Shown here: piece after piece, positions 12,176 to 23,804 of the stretch
Layout of the letters: each line of letters begins with the position of its first letter
Position numbering within the stretch: the stretch's first letter is position 1
Assembly: GCA_037127255.1 (NCBI GenBank)
Contig: JBANSL010000014.1
Span: 70,167,646 to 70,231,645 of the forward strand
From: Persicaria tinctoria
Taxonomy: Eukaryota > Streptophyta > Magnoliopsida > Caryophyllales > Polygonaceae
DNA length: 64,000 bases
Direction: 5' to 3'
Program-made: the position numbers and the translations under genes
The notes under the pieces: model-generated
Database searches by the model: none
Told to the model about the DNA's origin: nothing
Seen by the model: the letters and a program-made list of their open reading frames with translations, nothing else

Positions 12176-12830
12176 TTAATTTTTTTTGGATAAGGAAAAA
12201 ATTCGGGTGATGGTTAGCTAACCCGAGAACATCCCGAATGATGAGATCATGAAGATCTAACAGAAATACAAACACAAAATACATTAAAAGAACACTCAAA
12301 GCAAACCCGGAAAAAACCCAAACCTTAAGCAATCCAGCGGACACAACATCGAGATGAAGGAAGCCCGACGTGGTGAAGTAGATAGCGAGCGCATGAGACA
12401 GCACTTGCTCACACGATGTCTCGCCGTCGGAAAGACGGAAAGCAGAAATCTTCGTAAGACAAAGACGACTCCTGAGGAAGTGTGGATCACACGACGTTCC
12501 CCCCACCTAGATGAGGGATCTTCGGAGACCACAAACACCACCAAAACGATCACTTCGATCAACTACGGCCGCAGAACCGCTCCTCAACCGAAACTAACCA
12601 CGAACCAACAGGCGGACATCAAACAACACGAGGATATGAAGAACAGACGCAAGAAGGGCGAAGAGCGCGAGAAGATTCCGAAATTGTTTATTTATATGTA
12701 AACATAGCCTCTTTATTTTATTTTATTATTATTATTATTATTTTCTCATTTAGTTCGGGCTGCCCCGCGCCCAAGGCTAAGCCAGTAAGCCTTGGTCCCA
12801 AAGCTCAGTCCGAAAAAAGGTATGAAATTG
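12176..12830 (-). mobile_element. Non-autonomous LINE-like element, truncated copy
   Basis: It begins on the plus strand with a T run and GGATAAGGAAAAAATTCG, i.e. a poly(A) tail on the minus strand. The following sequence is closely similar to 55383-56040 (shared blocks include GCAAACCCGGAAAAAACCC and ATCACACGACGT). Similarity ends near 12830, just after a block matching TTCGGGCTGCCCC. No intact enzyme frame. A TAT/ATT microsatellite lies near 12720-12745. Confidence 0.65.
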
Positions 12831-13105
12831 GAGACAACACATCGGAGAAACGCAACAAGGTAGCAAGGCATCGGAGAAACCAGAAGGGGGTCCCCGAAAA
12901 GCCAGAGTGCCATGGAGCCAAGGAGGGAAGGTCGGCACACCAGCTGCCGCAGGACGGCGATGGAAGCGAAGAACCGAGCCAAGGTCAGCGGGAGCACACC
13001 GAAACGAGGCGACCTTGGCTCGGTTCAGTTTGATGGCTTGTGTACTTTCTTTCTTTCAATAAATTATGAGGGCTAGCCCTCTGCGTTTTTCGACCAAAAA
13101 AGAAA
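12831..13105 (+). mobile_element. 3' end of a retroelement in plus orientation
   Basis: A GC-richer stretch ends in CTTTCAATAAATTATGAGGG, then AGCCCTCTGCGTTTTTCGACC and an A run. This form (a short hairpin from AGGGCTAGCCCT, then a TTTTCGACC-A run) is typical of plant LINE 3' ends. It abuts the minus-oriented copy at 12176-12830, so the two may be separate insertions. Confidence 0.4.
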
Positions 13106-13345
13106 TGTTTGCGATGCAAGCATATTGTCGGAAATCGTGATTGAAAAAATAAAAATACTAAAGTGAATCATAAATGGGAAAAAGGAAAAATATTAAAATT
13201 TAGGACATATAATCAGATTTTTATTCCTAATGCATCACCCCAATTGAAATGTGACGGCTATTGTCACCGGACTCCAAGATGAGAACATGCTAGATAGTTG
13301 GCTTCCTTTGGAAATTTGAACAAGATAGAGAAAAGAATTTTGCTG
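13106..13345. other. Spacer, nothing recognised
   Basis: AT-rich, no element ends or coding frame seen. Confidence 0.35.
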
Positions 13346-13855
13346 GAAAAAATAAATAAAATTGATTACTTGTGTCCCTTGTTCTCGGTAACATCTGTTC
13401 TTCAGAGTGTTGGCGTTCGTTGATTCGACTGCGTTTAGTTTCGAGTGGGGTGCATGGTAGGCTCAGACGTCCTGTTGATCGTGGTTGTGCTCGTAGTTTT
13501 CGAAGATCCCTCATTTAGGTGAGGGGAACGTTGTTGATCCACACTTTCACATGAGATGTCTATTTTCATTTGTGGGTTTCTGCTTCCATCCTATCGGCGT
13601 CGATACATCGCGTCAGTCTCTAGACTCTCTCATGTTTTGACATTCACGGTCTTTCCTGGTCTTCCTCGACTTACAATCCTTCGATCTATTTCTTTTCGGG
13701 GAGCATTTATGTCCGGGTCATCTTCCTTATTCTCGTGTTTTCTTTGTTGTATATATCATAACAGTTAGTCTGTCAACCGATCATTTCGGTCTCTCAATTT
13801 ACCAAGCAAAGGTATTGCTTGGTATTTTGAATTCTTACCTTATTTAAAAAAAATT
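13346..13855 (+). mobile_element. Non-autonomous LINE-like fragment, plus orientation
   Basis: This is a diverged, opposite-orientation relative of the 12176 and 55383 elements: TCGAAGATCCCTCATTTAGG and TTGTTGATCCACACTTTC match the reverse complement of those copies. It ends in GAATTCTTACCTTATTTAAAA, comparable to their poly(A) end. There is no intact frame, and the 5' end is truncated near 13350. Confidence 0.55.
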
Positions 13856-14447
13856 ATTCAATGGTGGATTCTTTTAAGAACACCAATTCCAACCCTAGAT
13901 TTTCAACTATGAACCAATTAGAAAAAATGAGGTTGGGCTGCCTTGAGTTTAAAATGCATGCATGCTTTCAGTTCACTCAATAGATCCAGTTTACAAGCCT
14001 AAAATCATGTCAGACTTTTTTTTTTTAAAAAAAAAAAGGATAGTATTACACTAATTTGCACCTTTACACATGGTGCGTAAAAATACACATCACTATTTTT
14101 TTGTCATTCCGAGAAAAAAAATTATCTTATTAACTTTATACTTACTCGAGCGAGGTCTATAGGCCTCCAAGTAATGTAAAAGATTCGATAAATAAAATTG
14201 TGTCACAAAGAGGATTGCAACATTCATTGAAATATGAAATGCACAAACTAGTCCAACAACAAACTAAAAATAGTAAAAGGAAAACAAACAACCAACTATC
14301 AAAAGCATATATGGTTTCTAAGTTGAACCGACACAACAAATTTATTCCTTCTTAGCATGGATGATGCGATTAATATAACCATCTAAGATGACAACAAGCT
14401 CTAGAGACGTTCTCCTTTCTCGCAGGGCTTTCGGTGAATGGTAGAGT

Positions 14448-16370
14448 TTACAGCTCTGGAACAACTCCTCCAGCTGATATGATTTGTTGTTGCATCTATA
14501 AGATTCATGGCATGTATCATATATCCAGGTAAATAAGAGTATGTTTAATTAATTTGTGATACTTTAGATCATCTTACTTGTACTAAACTTTCAAACTTGC
14601 TCTTCGTAACAATATATTCCTCCTTAATTTGATGCATGCACATAAAGCATCTACAATAATAGATGAATTATAGTTTAGTGTCGATTAAAGGATATGATAT
14701 AACAAATGCATTGAGGCAAATGGTACATACTCTTGGTGCATCTTTTCCTCGCAGAAGTTTCGAAAAGTAGTACAAAGATTCTTCATCTTCTTCGCACCAA
14801 CGCTGTCATAATCCGATCAATACAAACTTATATAATACATATTAACTCAATTGCAACTATATTAACCTGCACAATAATAATAATAAAATCTCTTACAAAT
14901 AAAAGTTAAACCCCTCGTGAATTTAGTTGTTTACACCTTTCAACGAGGAAATATTGTAGTGTTGGGATTAAAATCTCAACAAATTGAGAGAAAAATGAAA
15001 TAGATGTACCTGGAACTACTACCCTTGAGGGTATGAACCATTTCTGTAACTTGATTGAAATCAATAACTGCCTCCTCACTAGAGTAACAAATCAAACAAC
15101 CATATAGAGATTACATAGTACAACAATAATAGAAAGTCATAGTCAAGGTATATTCATATATATCAAGGGTTGAATCACTCACAAGGCATTTGCCACATTT
15201 TGGAGGATTCTGGAAAAATCATCCAAGAATACGGTTATAACATCCACAACAAAGTTAGGGTCACTTTCATCTGCCAATTGCTGGAGTTGTGTGAATTGTT
15301 CATCTAGGTATCCCTTCGCGCAAAATACAAAGCAAGATAGTATTTGTCAATGGGAACTGGAAAGCGACGATAAGATAACCTAGCTTGTATGAAATATGAA
15401 GAAATAAATTTAGAAAATTCGTAAAATCAAGATTTCTTTTTCTAATCGATATTTCTTTATATATTCCGATGTTTAGAGTGATCAAAATTTTGAGTTAAAC
15501 AAAAACATAAATTAATTTTCACAAACGCTCTATATTAGAATCTTATTTAGAGTAGACGACGTTTCACTTGATACTGTAAAAGATAATTAACTCCTACCAA
15601 CTAGTAGCAACACATAAACATGCTAAAAACCTTAAATTATCTAGAGTTTGCAATTGGGTCCTTGGGCGAAGGCCGAGAGATACTTTAATACTTTAAACCT
15701 CGAAAATCCAAAACCCTAAAAATTTATAATTTAAAATCAATAAAGCTAGTTTTTATACGCTAATTAAGGCTAAAATTAAATTTAGAGAGGTCAAAAAATA
15801 AAAAAATATCAATTTAAACCTCGCAAAATCTCCTAAAATCCAAAACCCTGAAAATTTACAAGTTAAAGCCAATACAAAGTCAATGCAAGAAGTTTTTAAG
15901 CCAATTAAAGCTGAACTTAAATCTAGTAGAGACATTGAACAAACACCAATATTTTTTCCCCATTAGAGCCTTCATATCTTCGACAATGGCTACTTGAAAT
16001 TTTCTCTTAACGAGGGATATAAAAGAGTGGTGCAAATTGCAATCCTTTTTTTATGTTTAAAAGAAATAGGCATAAAAATAAGTGATCCAAACAATACAAA
16101 GCAACAAAATCTAGAGTAAATCCCATTCTGCACGAAAAAAAAGAACATTCACAACAACAAAAACACAAACAAGTGATTCAAACAATAGAATTAATTCTTC
16201 AAATACCTCAATCAAAGCATCTATGGTATTGGTATCGAAATTAAATTATTCTTCTTACAAAAAATAAGTGAAAATGAGAAGTCATCCAATATTCAACAGA
16301 AATTACTAACCTCTCTGTACATGGAACTTCCAAAGCGAACATATTGTCTTTGGATCTCAGCCACATCCAT
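14448..16370 (-). CDS. AHP: Histidine-containing phosphotransfer protein, tandem copy A
   Basis: Reconstructed from six exons, in order: 16311-16370, 15183-15313, 15010-15078, 14731-14802, 14578-14650, 14448-14495. All introns are GT-AG and the frame is continuous for 150 residues plus TAA, the usual AHP length. Exon 1 encodes MDVAEIQRQYVRFGSSMYRE. Exon 2 holds the helix GYLDEQFTQLQQLADESDPN. Exon 3 ends in the phosphoacceptor motif VHTLKGSSS, with His at residue 79. Later exons give VGAKKMKNLCTTFRNFCEE and the C-terminal QQQIISAGGVVPEL. AHPs shuttle phosphate from cytokinin receptor kinases to nuclear response regulators. All key residues are present, so it is probably functional. It lies downstream of copy B on the same strand. 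Confidence 0.93.
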
Positions 16371-16458
16371 GTTTTTCTCCTTTTCTTTCCTCTCTCTTTT
16401 CTCTGTGTTGAACAATGAGTGAAGATGTGAGAAAAGAAAAATACCATAATTTAATCCA

Positions 16459-16469
16459 TTTTATATAGA
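16459..16469 (-). promoter_or_regulatory. TATA box of HPt copy A
   Basis: On the minus strand the sequence reads TCTATATAAAA about 90 nt upstream of the ATG at 16370. An equivalent TATA lies at the same distance from the copy B start codon, which supports both calls. Confidence 0.65.
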
Positions 16470-16479
16470 AAGGGTAAAA

Positions 16480-18054
16480 TCGAAATTTGAAAACATAAAA
16501 CTTTATTAAAATGAGTGAAAAAAATGTGACAACTTTGTTATGCTTTATTTCTATATTTGTCCTCGAGGTGATTGAACTTTGGAAAAAGTTATAATGAGTA
16601 ACAGAAAAGGATGAATAAAATGGACAGTATTAGGAAACAAAATTAATGAAAAGTGGCGTTTTTTAATGGTTTTTTTTTGTTTGGGGGGAGGGGGGCTGTA
16701 AATTGAAAATGCCTTGCATAAACTTGTATTTGATACGTACAATTCAATGTATTACAACATACATTTACAACTCATAACAACTGGACTAATTAAAGTATAC
16801 ATTTTTTCTCTTTAATTTCAAGATTTATCATGAGTTGTATGCAATTAATACTAAATGAATTGGCTCTAAATTATAAATCTATTTTCAGCCAATTTATTTA
16901 CTATTAAATTTAAATATTAAATTTCAGGAAGCAATCAATTGTATTGTGTATATATAAAACCTATCTTAAATTCAATTTGTTCATGCATCATTGATCCAAT
17001 TAATTAGACAATGTTAGAGAGATATTGTGAGAGAATCATCCAACTTCATATTTTGGTTTTGAAATGTAAAATACAAATAATTGATCTTATAATCTCTAAT
17101 TTAATTAATTATAAAATTTATCCAAGATCTAAAACATACATGATTCTAATAAAAGTAAAACTTATCATGTTCTTAACATGTGCATGTACCACTAATTAAT
17201 TTAAAATTTTAATGTAATTTTGGGGGCTTTAAACATGGCTAAATTCAACAAATGTTTAGGCTCCGTTTAGCTATAAGAAGTTTACTAAATTTGGATAATT
17301 TTCATTTGGCAAATTTATCTCCCAATCATCCTTTTATTCTTTCATCTCAAATGGCATGAAAGTTTTTGGATGGGTGATGATGAAGCAAAAAATGCATTAT
17401 GTCAAAAGCATAGAGTATTATATATAAATTTCATTTAGTTTTTTTTTTGTCTCATTTATGTATAAATATAACAACTTTAATATTATTCTCTTGTACGGTA
17501 TCAAAGTTATTCGTTGTTTGTTCGAAATATTGAATTGGAAATTTAACGAACTTATTAACATTCTTTTGTCGTTATTTGTTATTTGTCATATATGTTTGAA
17601 ATTTCGATGAGTTGATTAACGGTATCTTTCATCTTCCGATTAGACAATATCTTTATTTTTTTTATCACACTTATTTAAAAATTTACCTTATTCATATGAT
17701 CGCTCACTAATGGTCGTGTCCACTTATGCCCTTTATTTCTTTCTTGTTGGTCGAGTAGCTTTAAAAGTTTACCAAACTTAATGCGACATTACAACGGTAT
17801 CTCAACTATGTTGATTTTTTGTCGTATTCATCCAACAAATATCATATTTTTATTCTTTTTCTAACCATATGAGAGAAAAATGTCAATTGAATTCGACATT
17901 ATTGGTCACATTTATATGAAAATTTAACAAACTAAAGGTTTTTTTTTATAGTTGGATAGATTTCATATATGCTTGATATTTATTCAATTTTATTTTTTAT
18001 TCATCGTATCCACTAGAAAATTGAATGAATTTATGTTGTCATCTAACTTATAAC
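16480..18054. other. Spacer between the two HPt genes
   Basis: AT-rich, with no additional HPt exons found. It must contain upstream regulatory sequence of copy A and the 3' region of copy B, but no specific element is recognisable beyond the TATA box. Confidence 0.5.
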
Positions 18055-18072
18055 AATAAAGTGAAAATTAGA

Positions 18073-18172
18073 ACCATTTCGAAATGGTTCAGCCGAAAAG
18101 GACTTGCGAGTAGTACCCAAAGATCACTGGTTCAAATCCCGGATGATCGCTCTCTATTTACTAAAATTAAGA
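18073..18172 (+). mobile_element. tRNA-derived SINE, 100 bp
   Basis: It carries an A-box-like AATGGTTCAGCCG, a B-box-like GGTTCAAATCCC and the end CGCTCTCTATTTACTAAA. It is flanked by an exact 18-bp target duplication, AATAAAGTGAAAATTAGA (18055-18072 and 18173-18190). Same family as 8165-8490 and 45367-45465. It lies about 280 bp beyond the stop codon of HPt copy B. Confidence 0.88.
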
Positions 18173-18421
18173 AATAAAGTGAAAATTAGACAAAAAAAAA
18201 ACAATATCTTGCTCGTTAATGATGAAGTGAATCTAAGATGAATAAATGAAACAATACGATGGAAATGAACGATAGATATGCCATTTAAGGCGAAGTTCCA
18301 AAACATGGTTTTCAAACAAGCAAATTTGGTTCCTTCTTGACAAGATGTGACTTATGTGATCATCTTAGATTAACAAATGCAAACATGCTTCTCTTCTCAA
18401 CACTTCCGACTAATGATAGGG

Positions 18422-18483
18422 TTTATTCGACCACTGGAACCACCCCACCAACTTTATTCGACCATTGGAGCCACCCCACCAAC
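18422..18483 (-). repeat. 31-bp tandem duplication over the HPt copy B stop codon
   Basis: TTTATTCGACCA(C/T)TGGA(A/G) and the following CCACCCCACCAAC occur twice in tandem (18422-18452 and 18453-18483) with two mismatches. The duplicated unit carries the last nine codons and the TAA of HPt copy B. The copy nearer the exon supplies the present stop; the second is now 3' untranslated. Confidence 0.85.
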
Positions 18484-19825
18484 TGCCACGATTTGTTCTA
18501 GCATCTGTGAAATACAGATCAAAACATCAAAGACACAGATTATATTTTGATACAATAATCGTGTAATGATTCAATTTTGATCCAGGAGAATAGATTTGAT
18601 CCTTTTCCTAGTGGAAGAGAAAGAATAGTGAATCCATACTTTGATCGAGCTTAGTCACTTACTTCTAAAAGAGTTTCTAGCTTGCTCTTTGTAATCTTGT
18701 ATTCCTCTTTAACTTGATGGAAACACTTCACACATCTACAATTATAGATGTATTGAAATTTATATCGAATGTATTCAACAATTCAATGTTGATTACAAGC
18801 CATATACGGAGTATGACAAAAAAAATACACTTATTAATATATATATATATATATATTTCAAAGAAAATGAATCTTACTTTTTGAAGTTTTGCTCTTCACA
18901 ATAGTTCGTAAAAATTACACATAGGTTCTTCACCTTCTTGGCGCCAAAACTATCAAAAGCCAATCAAGAACGAAAGAAACTTAGATAGTGTCTGTCTATA
19001 TATATATCAATTCGAGTTGAATCACTATATAAAAACCTAAGAATATTTGAAATCCTTAGCTATTTAATTTTTTGCACTTTTGCTCAAATTAATGTTGTAG
19101 TTTTAGGTTTGAAAAATGACATATTTTGGCTTTAGAAGGAATACTATAATATATCTCAACAAATTATATTGTAACAACACATCCTTGATATCAAATAACC
19201 AAAATTAAAGGAAAAGGCACATACCTATTGCTACTGCCCAAGAGTATGTGAACCAATTCAGAAATTTCATTGAAATCTATATTTGGCTTCTCACTAGATG
19301 ATTGAAAGAAGAATAAAATGGAGATTATCCATATAGTTTAAACATATCAACAATACAAAAACAACAATAAGTGTTATACAAAAAATAAGTCACTTACAGA
19401 GAATCTGATAACTTATGGAGATATTTTTCAAAATTATCGAAAAATATCGTTACTACTTCTGAAACAAGGTCAGAGTGATTTTCATCCGCCAATTTTTGGA
19501 GTTTTGTGAATTGGTCACTTAAGTACCCCTGCTCGCAAAACACAAAGCAAGATAATAAAGGTTTCAATCAATCAAAGACAATTGATTTGTAAAAAAAATA
19601 ATCTCAACAATAGAATAATGAGCAAGAAAAGGAAAACATAAACAAGCCAAGTTAATTGAACAATATAGATTCATCCTTCAAACATTGCAAAGTTTCCTAT
19701 CAAAATGATTTTACTTTTCTTAATAAAAGAATTAGAAAGAAGTGATATTTTGAACATAAACTAACCTCTATATACATGGAGTTTCCAAAGCTAATATATT
19801 GCCTCTGAACTTGAGCCACATCCAT
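18454..19825 (-). CDS. AHP: Histidine-containing phosphotransfer protein, tandem copy B, divergent motif
   Basis: Six exons, in order: 19766-19825, 19398-19528, 19225-19293, 18878-18949, 18663-18735, 18454-18504. Sizes are identical to copy A except the last, and all introns are GT-AG. The frame is continuous for 151 residues. Exon 1 encodes MDVAQVQRQYISFGNSMYIE. Exon 3 ends in VHILLGSSN. The phosphoacceptor His (residue 79) is kept but the nearly invariant Lys of HxLKG is Leu, and SSSS has become SSNS. Downstream FGAKKVKNLC and VKEEYKITKSKLETLLE are conserved. The frame is intact, so it is not an obvious pseudogene, but phosphotransfer may be altered. Its promoter carries a SINE at the TATA box. 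Confidence 0.9.
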
Positions 19826-19907
19826 GGTTTTCCTTGCTTCCTCCCTCTTTTTCTCTCCTATGAATGATGAATCAAGTTATGAATGAGGTAAAAATACATT
19901 ATTTCCC

Positions 19908-19917
19908 ATTTATATAG
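19908..19917 (-). promoter_or_regulatory. TATA box of HPt copy B, within a SINE target duplication
   Basis: CTATATAAAT on the minus strand lies about 85 nt upstream of the ATG at 19825, the position expected from copy A. It is inside the proximal copy of the SINE target duplication (19907-19920). The distal copy at 20041-20054 reads TTTATAAATG. Confidence 0.7.
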
Positions 19918-19920
19918 AAA

Positions 19921-20040
19921 AACAACAGCAACAACAACAACACCAACAAGCCCAATGTATCCCGTTCAAAGTAGGGTCTGGGGGGTCGAGTTGCACACAC
20001 CATTCCCTCAATTAGGTCGAGAGGGTATTTCCTAGTGACT
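19921..20040 (-). mobile_element. TS-like SINE in the HPt copy B promoter
   Basis: On the minus strand the element ends in TTG repeats, and it contains the CCAGACCCTACTTTG block that characterises TS-type tRNA-derived SINEs of Solanaceae and relatives. It is flanked by a 14-bp target duplication with one mismatch (CATTTATATAGAAA at 19907-19920, CATTTATAAAGAAA at 20041-20054). It separates the core promoter of HPt copy B from everything upstream. Confidence 0.85.
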
Positions 20041-20054
20041 CATTTATAAAGAAA

Positions 20055-21715
20055 GGTACCGATTGGAAATACATTTTTTTTAGTATATAGGTTAAGCATA
20101 TATACTTCATTTACCCTAAAAGAAAATGGTAAAAACCTTATAAAACAATTTAAAAGACAATAATTGTTTTTCTAACATATGTTTTAAAAGGCATATATTT
20201 CAATCTATAAACCTTAGGAAAACCATTTGCAAAAAAATTGTAAAATGATAAAATTTTGATTTTTTTTTCCCATCTGATTACAAAAACCGAAATAAAAATA
20301 TGTAGATTACTTGTAAATAGAGATGCTTAACCTATTTCCTATCAAATATTTTTTATATATAAAAAAAGAACAAAATAGAGATGCTTAATGTACCTTTGCT
20401 TAAGGTATAACAAGGACTGACAGCCCCTGACACCAATCAAATTCTTACTCTGTATATTAAAAGAAAAAAAAATCAGTTGTGAGTTTCAATACGTAGTATT
20501 TGCCAACTGGGTTATTGGATTCCATGAACTATAAAAGCAATGACAAGTGAAACTGGTTACAAGGAGCCGTTTTCTTCTTTTTTCTGTTACAAATTCAAGG
20601 TGTGAATTAATTGAATTTATTGCAAATTGAAAAAATATTGTCTAATTGCTCCACCTCTCTTGTATTCGTTGTATGTACATGCATTCGGATGAATTATACT
20701 AACATAGATAGATTCACTCTTATTCTTATCCTTTCCTACTTATCATGAGTTGTATGCAATTAATTCACAATCATCCTGCTTATGTAATTGGCTCCAAAAT
20801 ATAAATGCATTTGTCACCTAAATGATTTCTTATTAAAATAATTACCAAATTTTTAGAAGCAATGAACATCATTGTTTATGTGAAAGTGTAAAACATATCT
20901 TTAAGTTTGCTTTCTTCCAAATAAAAATCTCAATTTTTTTTTTGTGAAGTTTCTATTTATTTATTTTTTAATAAAGAAATGAGATAAGTTTGGGATATTC
21001 TCAATGGTATATTTTGGCTTTGGAGTGTAAAATATAAGTAAATATGGATCAATAATCTCTAAATTAATTTGAATTTAATAAAACCTCAGTATTGCTCTCT
21101 TTTCTAATATTATAAATTAAACAAAATAGTTCTAATGGAAAAAAAAATCAGTTAGGTCGTTTTTTAACCTTTTCAAATCTAGCGAATCGGGGTCAATTTC
21201 GATTGTTAAATTTTAATATGGAGTATCAATTAGCATTGTGGAGTTCAATATCTGAAGTGTCCACTAATGATTCTCAGATTTCTTTGTGTGCATCTGGCTG
21301 GTCGATTAATTTATTATGTTGGTTTGGATTTTTCGGTATGGATGACATGTACTTTTCTTTTTACATTTTCTTGTACGTCATTCATTTGATATATTTTCCT
21401 TTCTGTCATTTATTTATGTTTGTACATGATGGTTACTCTATCTACTGGCTTATCCAGTCTTTCGATTACTCTAGACGTGTCTACAAAATCAAATTTCTTT
21501 CATGACTTAAAAAAATTAGTATTTTGCTAAATTTTCACTTTGTACGTGTTTGGCGATTTTATCCTAATCTTTCCCTTGAATTTCTTTCTTCTAAAAAAAG
21601 TGCATCATTGTTAAAACATAGTGTTATTTCCAAAATTTTATGTATCATTTTTGTTTGAAAAATAAATAAGCGTTTTGTGTTATTTTCGAAATCCGCATTC
21701 ACAAATTATTTTTAT
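20055..21715. other. AT-rich spacer upstream of the HPt pair
   Basis: A 100-codon plus-strand frame at 21203-21505 is hydrophobic and aromatic-rich, as expected for AT-rich noncoding DNA, and matches no family I know. No third HPt copy was found. Confidence 0.45.
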
Positions 21716-22625
21716 TGTATAGCATTTAAGATGTTTTTTGGTTCTTATTTGACACATTGAACTAAAAGTTTAACGAACTTACTAATAACCTTCTTGTCAT
21801 TCACATTATCAGTGTTATTTATTGTAGGTCACTTTCATGTAAAAATTTAATAAACTTATTAACGACATTTTTCTTTTGGACGATATCAATCATATTCTTT
21901 GTTTGTTTATTGTACTCACTTGAAAATCTAACGAACTTATTAACGACATTATCCACTTGCATAATAAAAAGAAAATACTCCATATCAAAATCTAACGAAC
22001 TTATTACTTTTTATTGTATATAGTATCTAAGATGTTTTTTTTGTTCTTATTCGACACATTGAACTAAAATTTTAACGAACTTATTAATAATCTTCTTGTC
22101 ACTCACCTTATCACCATTTATCAGTGTTATTTATCGTAGCTCGCATTCATGTAAAAACTTAATAAACTTATTAACGACATTTTTCTTTTGGACGATATCA
22201 ATCATATTCTTTGTTTGTTCATGTACTCACTTGAAAATCTAACAAACTTATTAACGACATTATACACTTGCATAATAAAAAAAAATACTCCATATCAAAA
22301 TCTGACGAACTTATTACTTTTTATTGCATAGTATCTAAGATGTTTTTTTTTGTTCTTATTCGACACATTGAACTAAAAGTTTAACGAACTTATTAATAAT
22401 ATTCTTTTCATTCACCTTATCATTTATCAATGTTATTTATCATAGGTCGCATTCATGTAAAAATTTAATAAACTTATTAACGACATTTTTCTTTTGGACG
22501 ATATCAATCATATTCTTTGTTTGTTTATGTACTCACTTGAGAATCTAACGGGCTTATTAACGACATTATAAACTTGCATAATAAAAAGAAAATACTCCAT
22601 ATCAAAATCTATTTAGGTCTAATGA
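21716..22625 (+). repeat. Threefold tandem repeat, unit about 300 bp
   Basis: Three head-to-tail units begin near 21719, 22022 and 22328. Each contains TAAGATGTTTTTT, then ACACATTGAACTAAAA, TTTCTTTTGGACGATATCAA and TACTCCATATCAAAATCT. Copies differ by point changes and small indels. No coding potential seen. Confidence 0.85.
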
Positions 22626-22768
22626 GACGCTAATCCATATTTTCTAATACAAGTAGAGTCTCAATTTACATATTAGGGTTAGCGGGAACCACTTGAGAGT
22701 TGAGATCCCACGGAGTTGTTGAAATAATTCAAAGTAAAGTTGGATAAATCTTAACCACTCAATTCTAA

Positions 22769-23125
22769 ATGAGCTCGTTTGGTTGGACTCCCAAAAACCC
22801 AGGAAGTAGAACTTCCCAAGAAGTAGGAGAAGTTCATGTGTTTGGTTTGTATTTATGAAATTAAAAAACGCAGGAATTCAACTTCCTATGAAGTTGAATT
22901 CCCCCAAAATGGAGGAAGTTCACTTACCTAGTCTCTCCTAGGTAAGTTCAACTTCCACCATTTTGTATTTAGAAATTTCAAATTCACCTTTTAATCCTCT
23001 AAAATAAATAAAAAATCAACCAAGCATATTTTCACAATTCCCATCAATTGGATTTCCCGGGAATTCAATTCTCATGAAGTAACTTCCTAGGAATTTCAAT
23101 TCCCACATTGAACCAAACAAACCCT
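22769..23125. mobile_element. Harbinger-like MITE, diverged
   Basis: The left end GAGCTCGTTTGGTT is roughly inverted at the right (AACCAAACAAACCC). The interior is rich in AATTCC/GGAATT palindromes, like the element at 192-553. A TAA is found just outside each end, but the exact boundary is uncertain. Confidence 0.55.
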
Positions 23126-23800
23126 AAGTGGTCTAAATTTAAATTATCTATTTTTAATTTATTTTTTAGGGTCGATAAATTGATATAGAGTAATCCTTTC
23201 AAATCCACGGGATCCTTACCGGGATAACATAACTTTAATTTACCAAAGTCGATATATTCCTTTTCAGTCTCTAATCAGAAAATCGAAAAAAAAAAAAGCT
23301 CTTCTGACTAGCCATCCAAGGAGCGGTCAAAATTTAAATACAAACCATTTGAAGATATTTTTTAACAAACCATTTTATCTTTATGATATATATTACTATT
23401 ATATAGAAAATTTTATTAGAAAATTTGATCATCCCTAATTTAATGGAAAAGGATATCAAGAAACTAAACTTTAAGGGCCTGTTTGAATGACCATTCATTA
23501 TTGACTTATAAGGCACAATATTGCATTTTCCAAGCAGACCCTACTCCCTACAAAAACACTTTTATTTGAGTTTTGGGCCTAAATAAAACACCTATGACGC
23601 GGTACTAATGGGCCCAAAAGCCCACAAACATAGCCATCGTCAAAAGTGTTAAGAAAAATCGGAAGAGAGCAATGCTTTCTCAACAACAAAAAAAAAAAGG
23701 TAAAAAATAAAATTGAGTGGATGTTATAGATTTGGAATAATTTCCTTCGATACTACCATAGATTAACATCTATATAACAGTTATATTAATTTCGTATACT
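23126..23800. other. Spacer, nothing recognised
   Basis: AT-rich. No gene, repeat array or clear element end seen. Confidence 0.4.
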
Positions 23801-23804
23801 TTCT

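Noticed and set aside
18454..19825. HPt copy B as a pseudogene
   Set aside because: All six exons, splice sites and the frame are intact, and the rest of the protein keeps family positions; a motif change alone does not make it a pseudogene.
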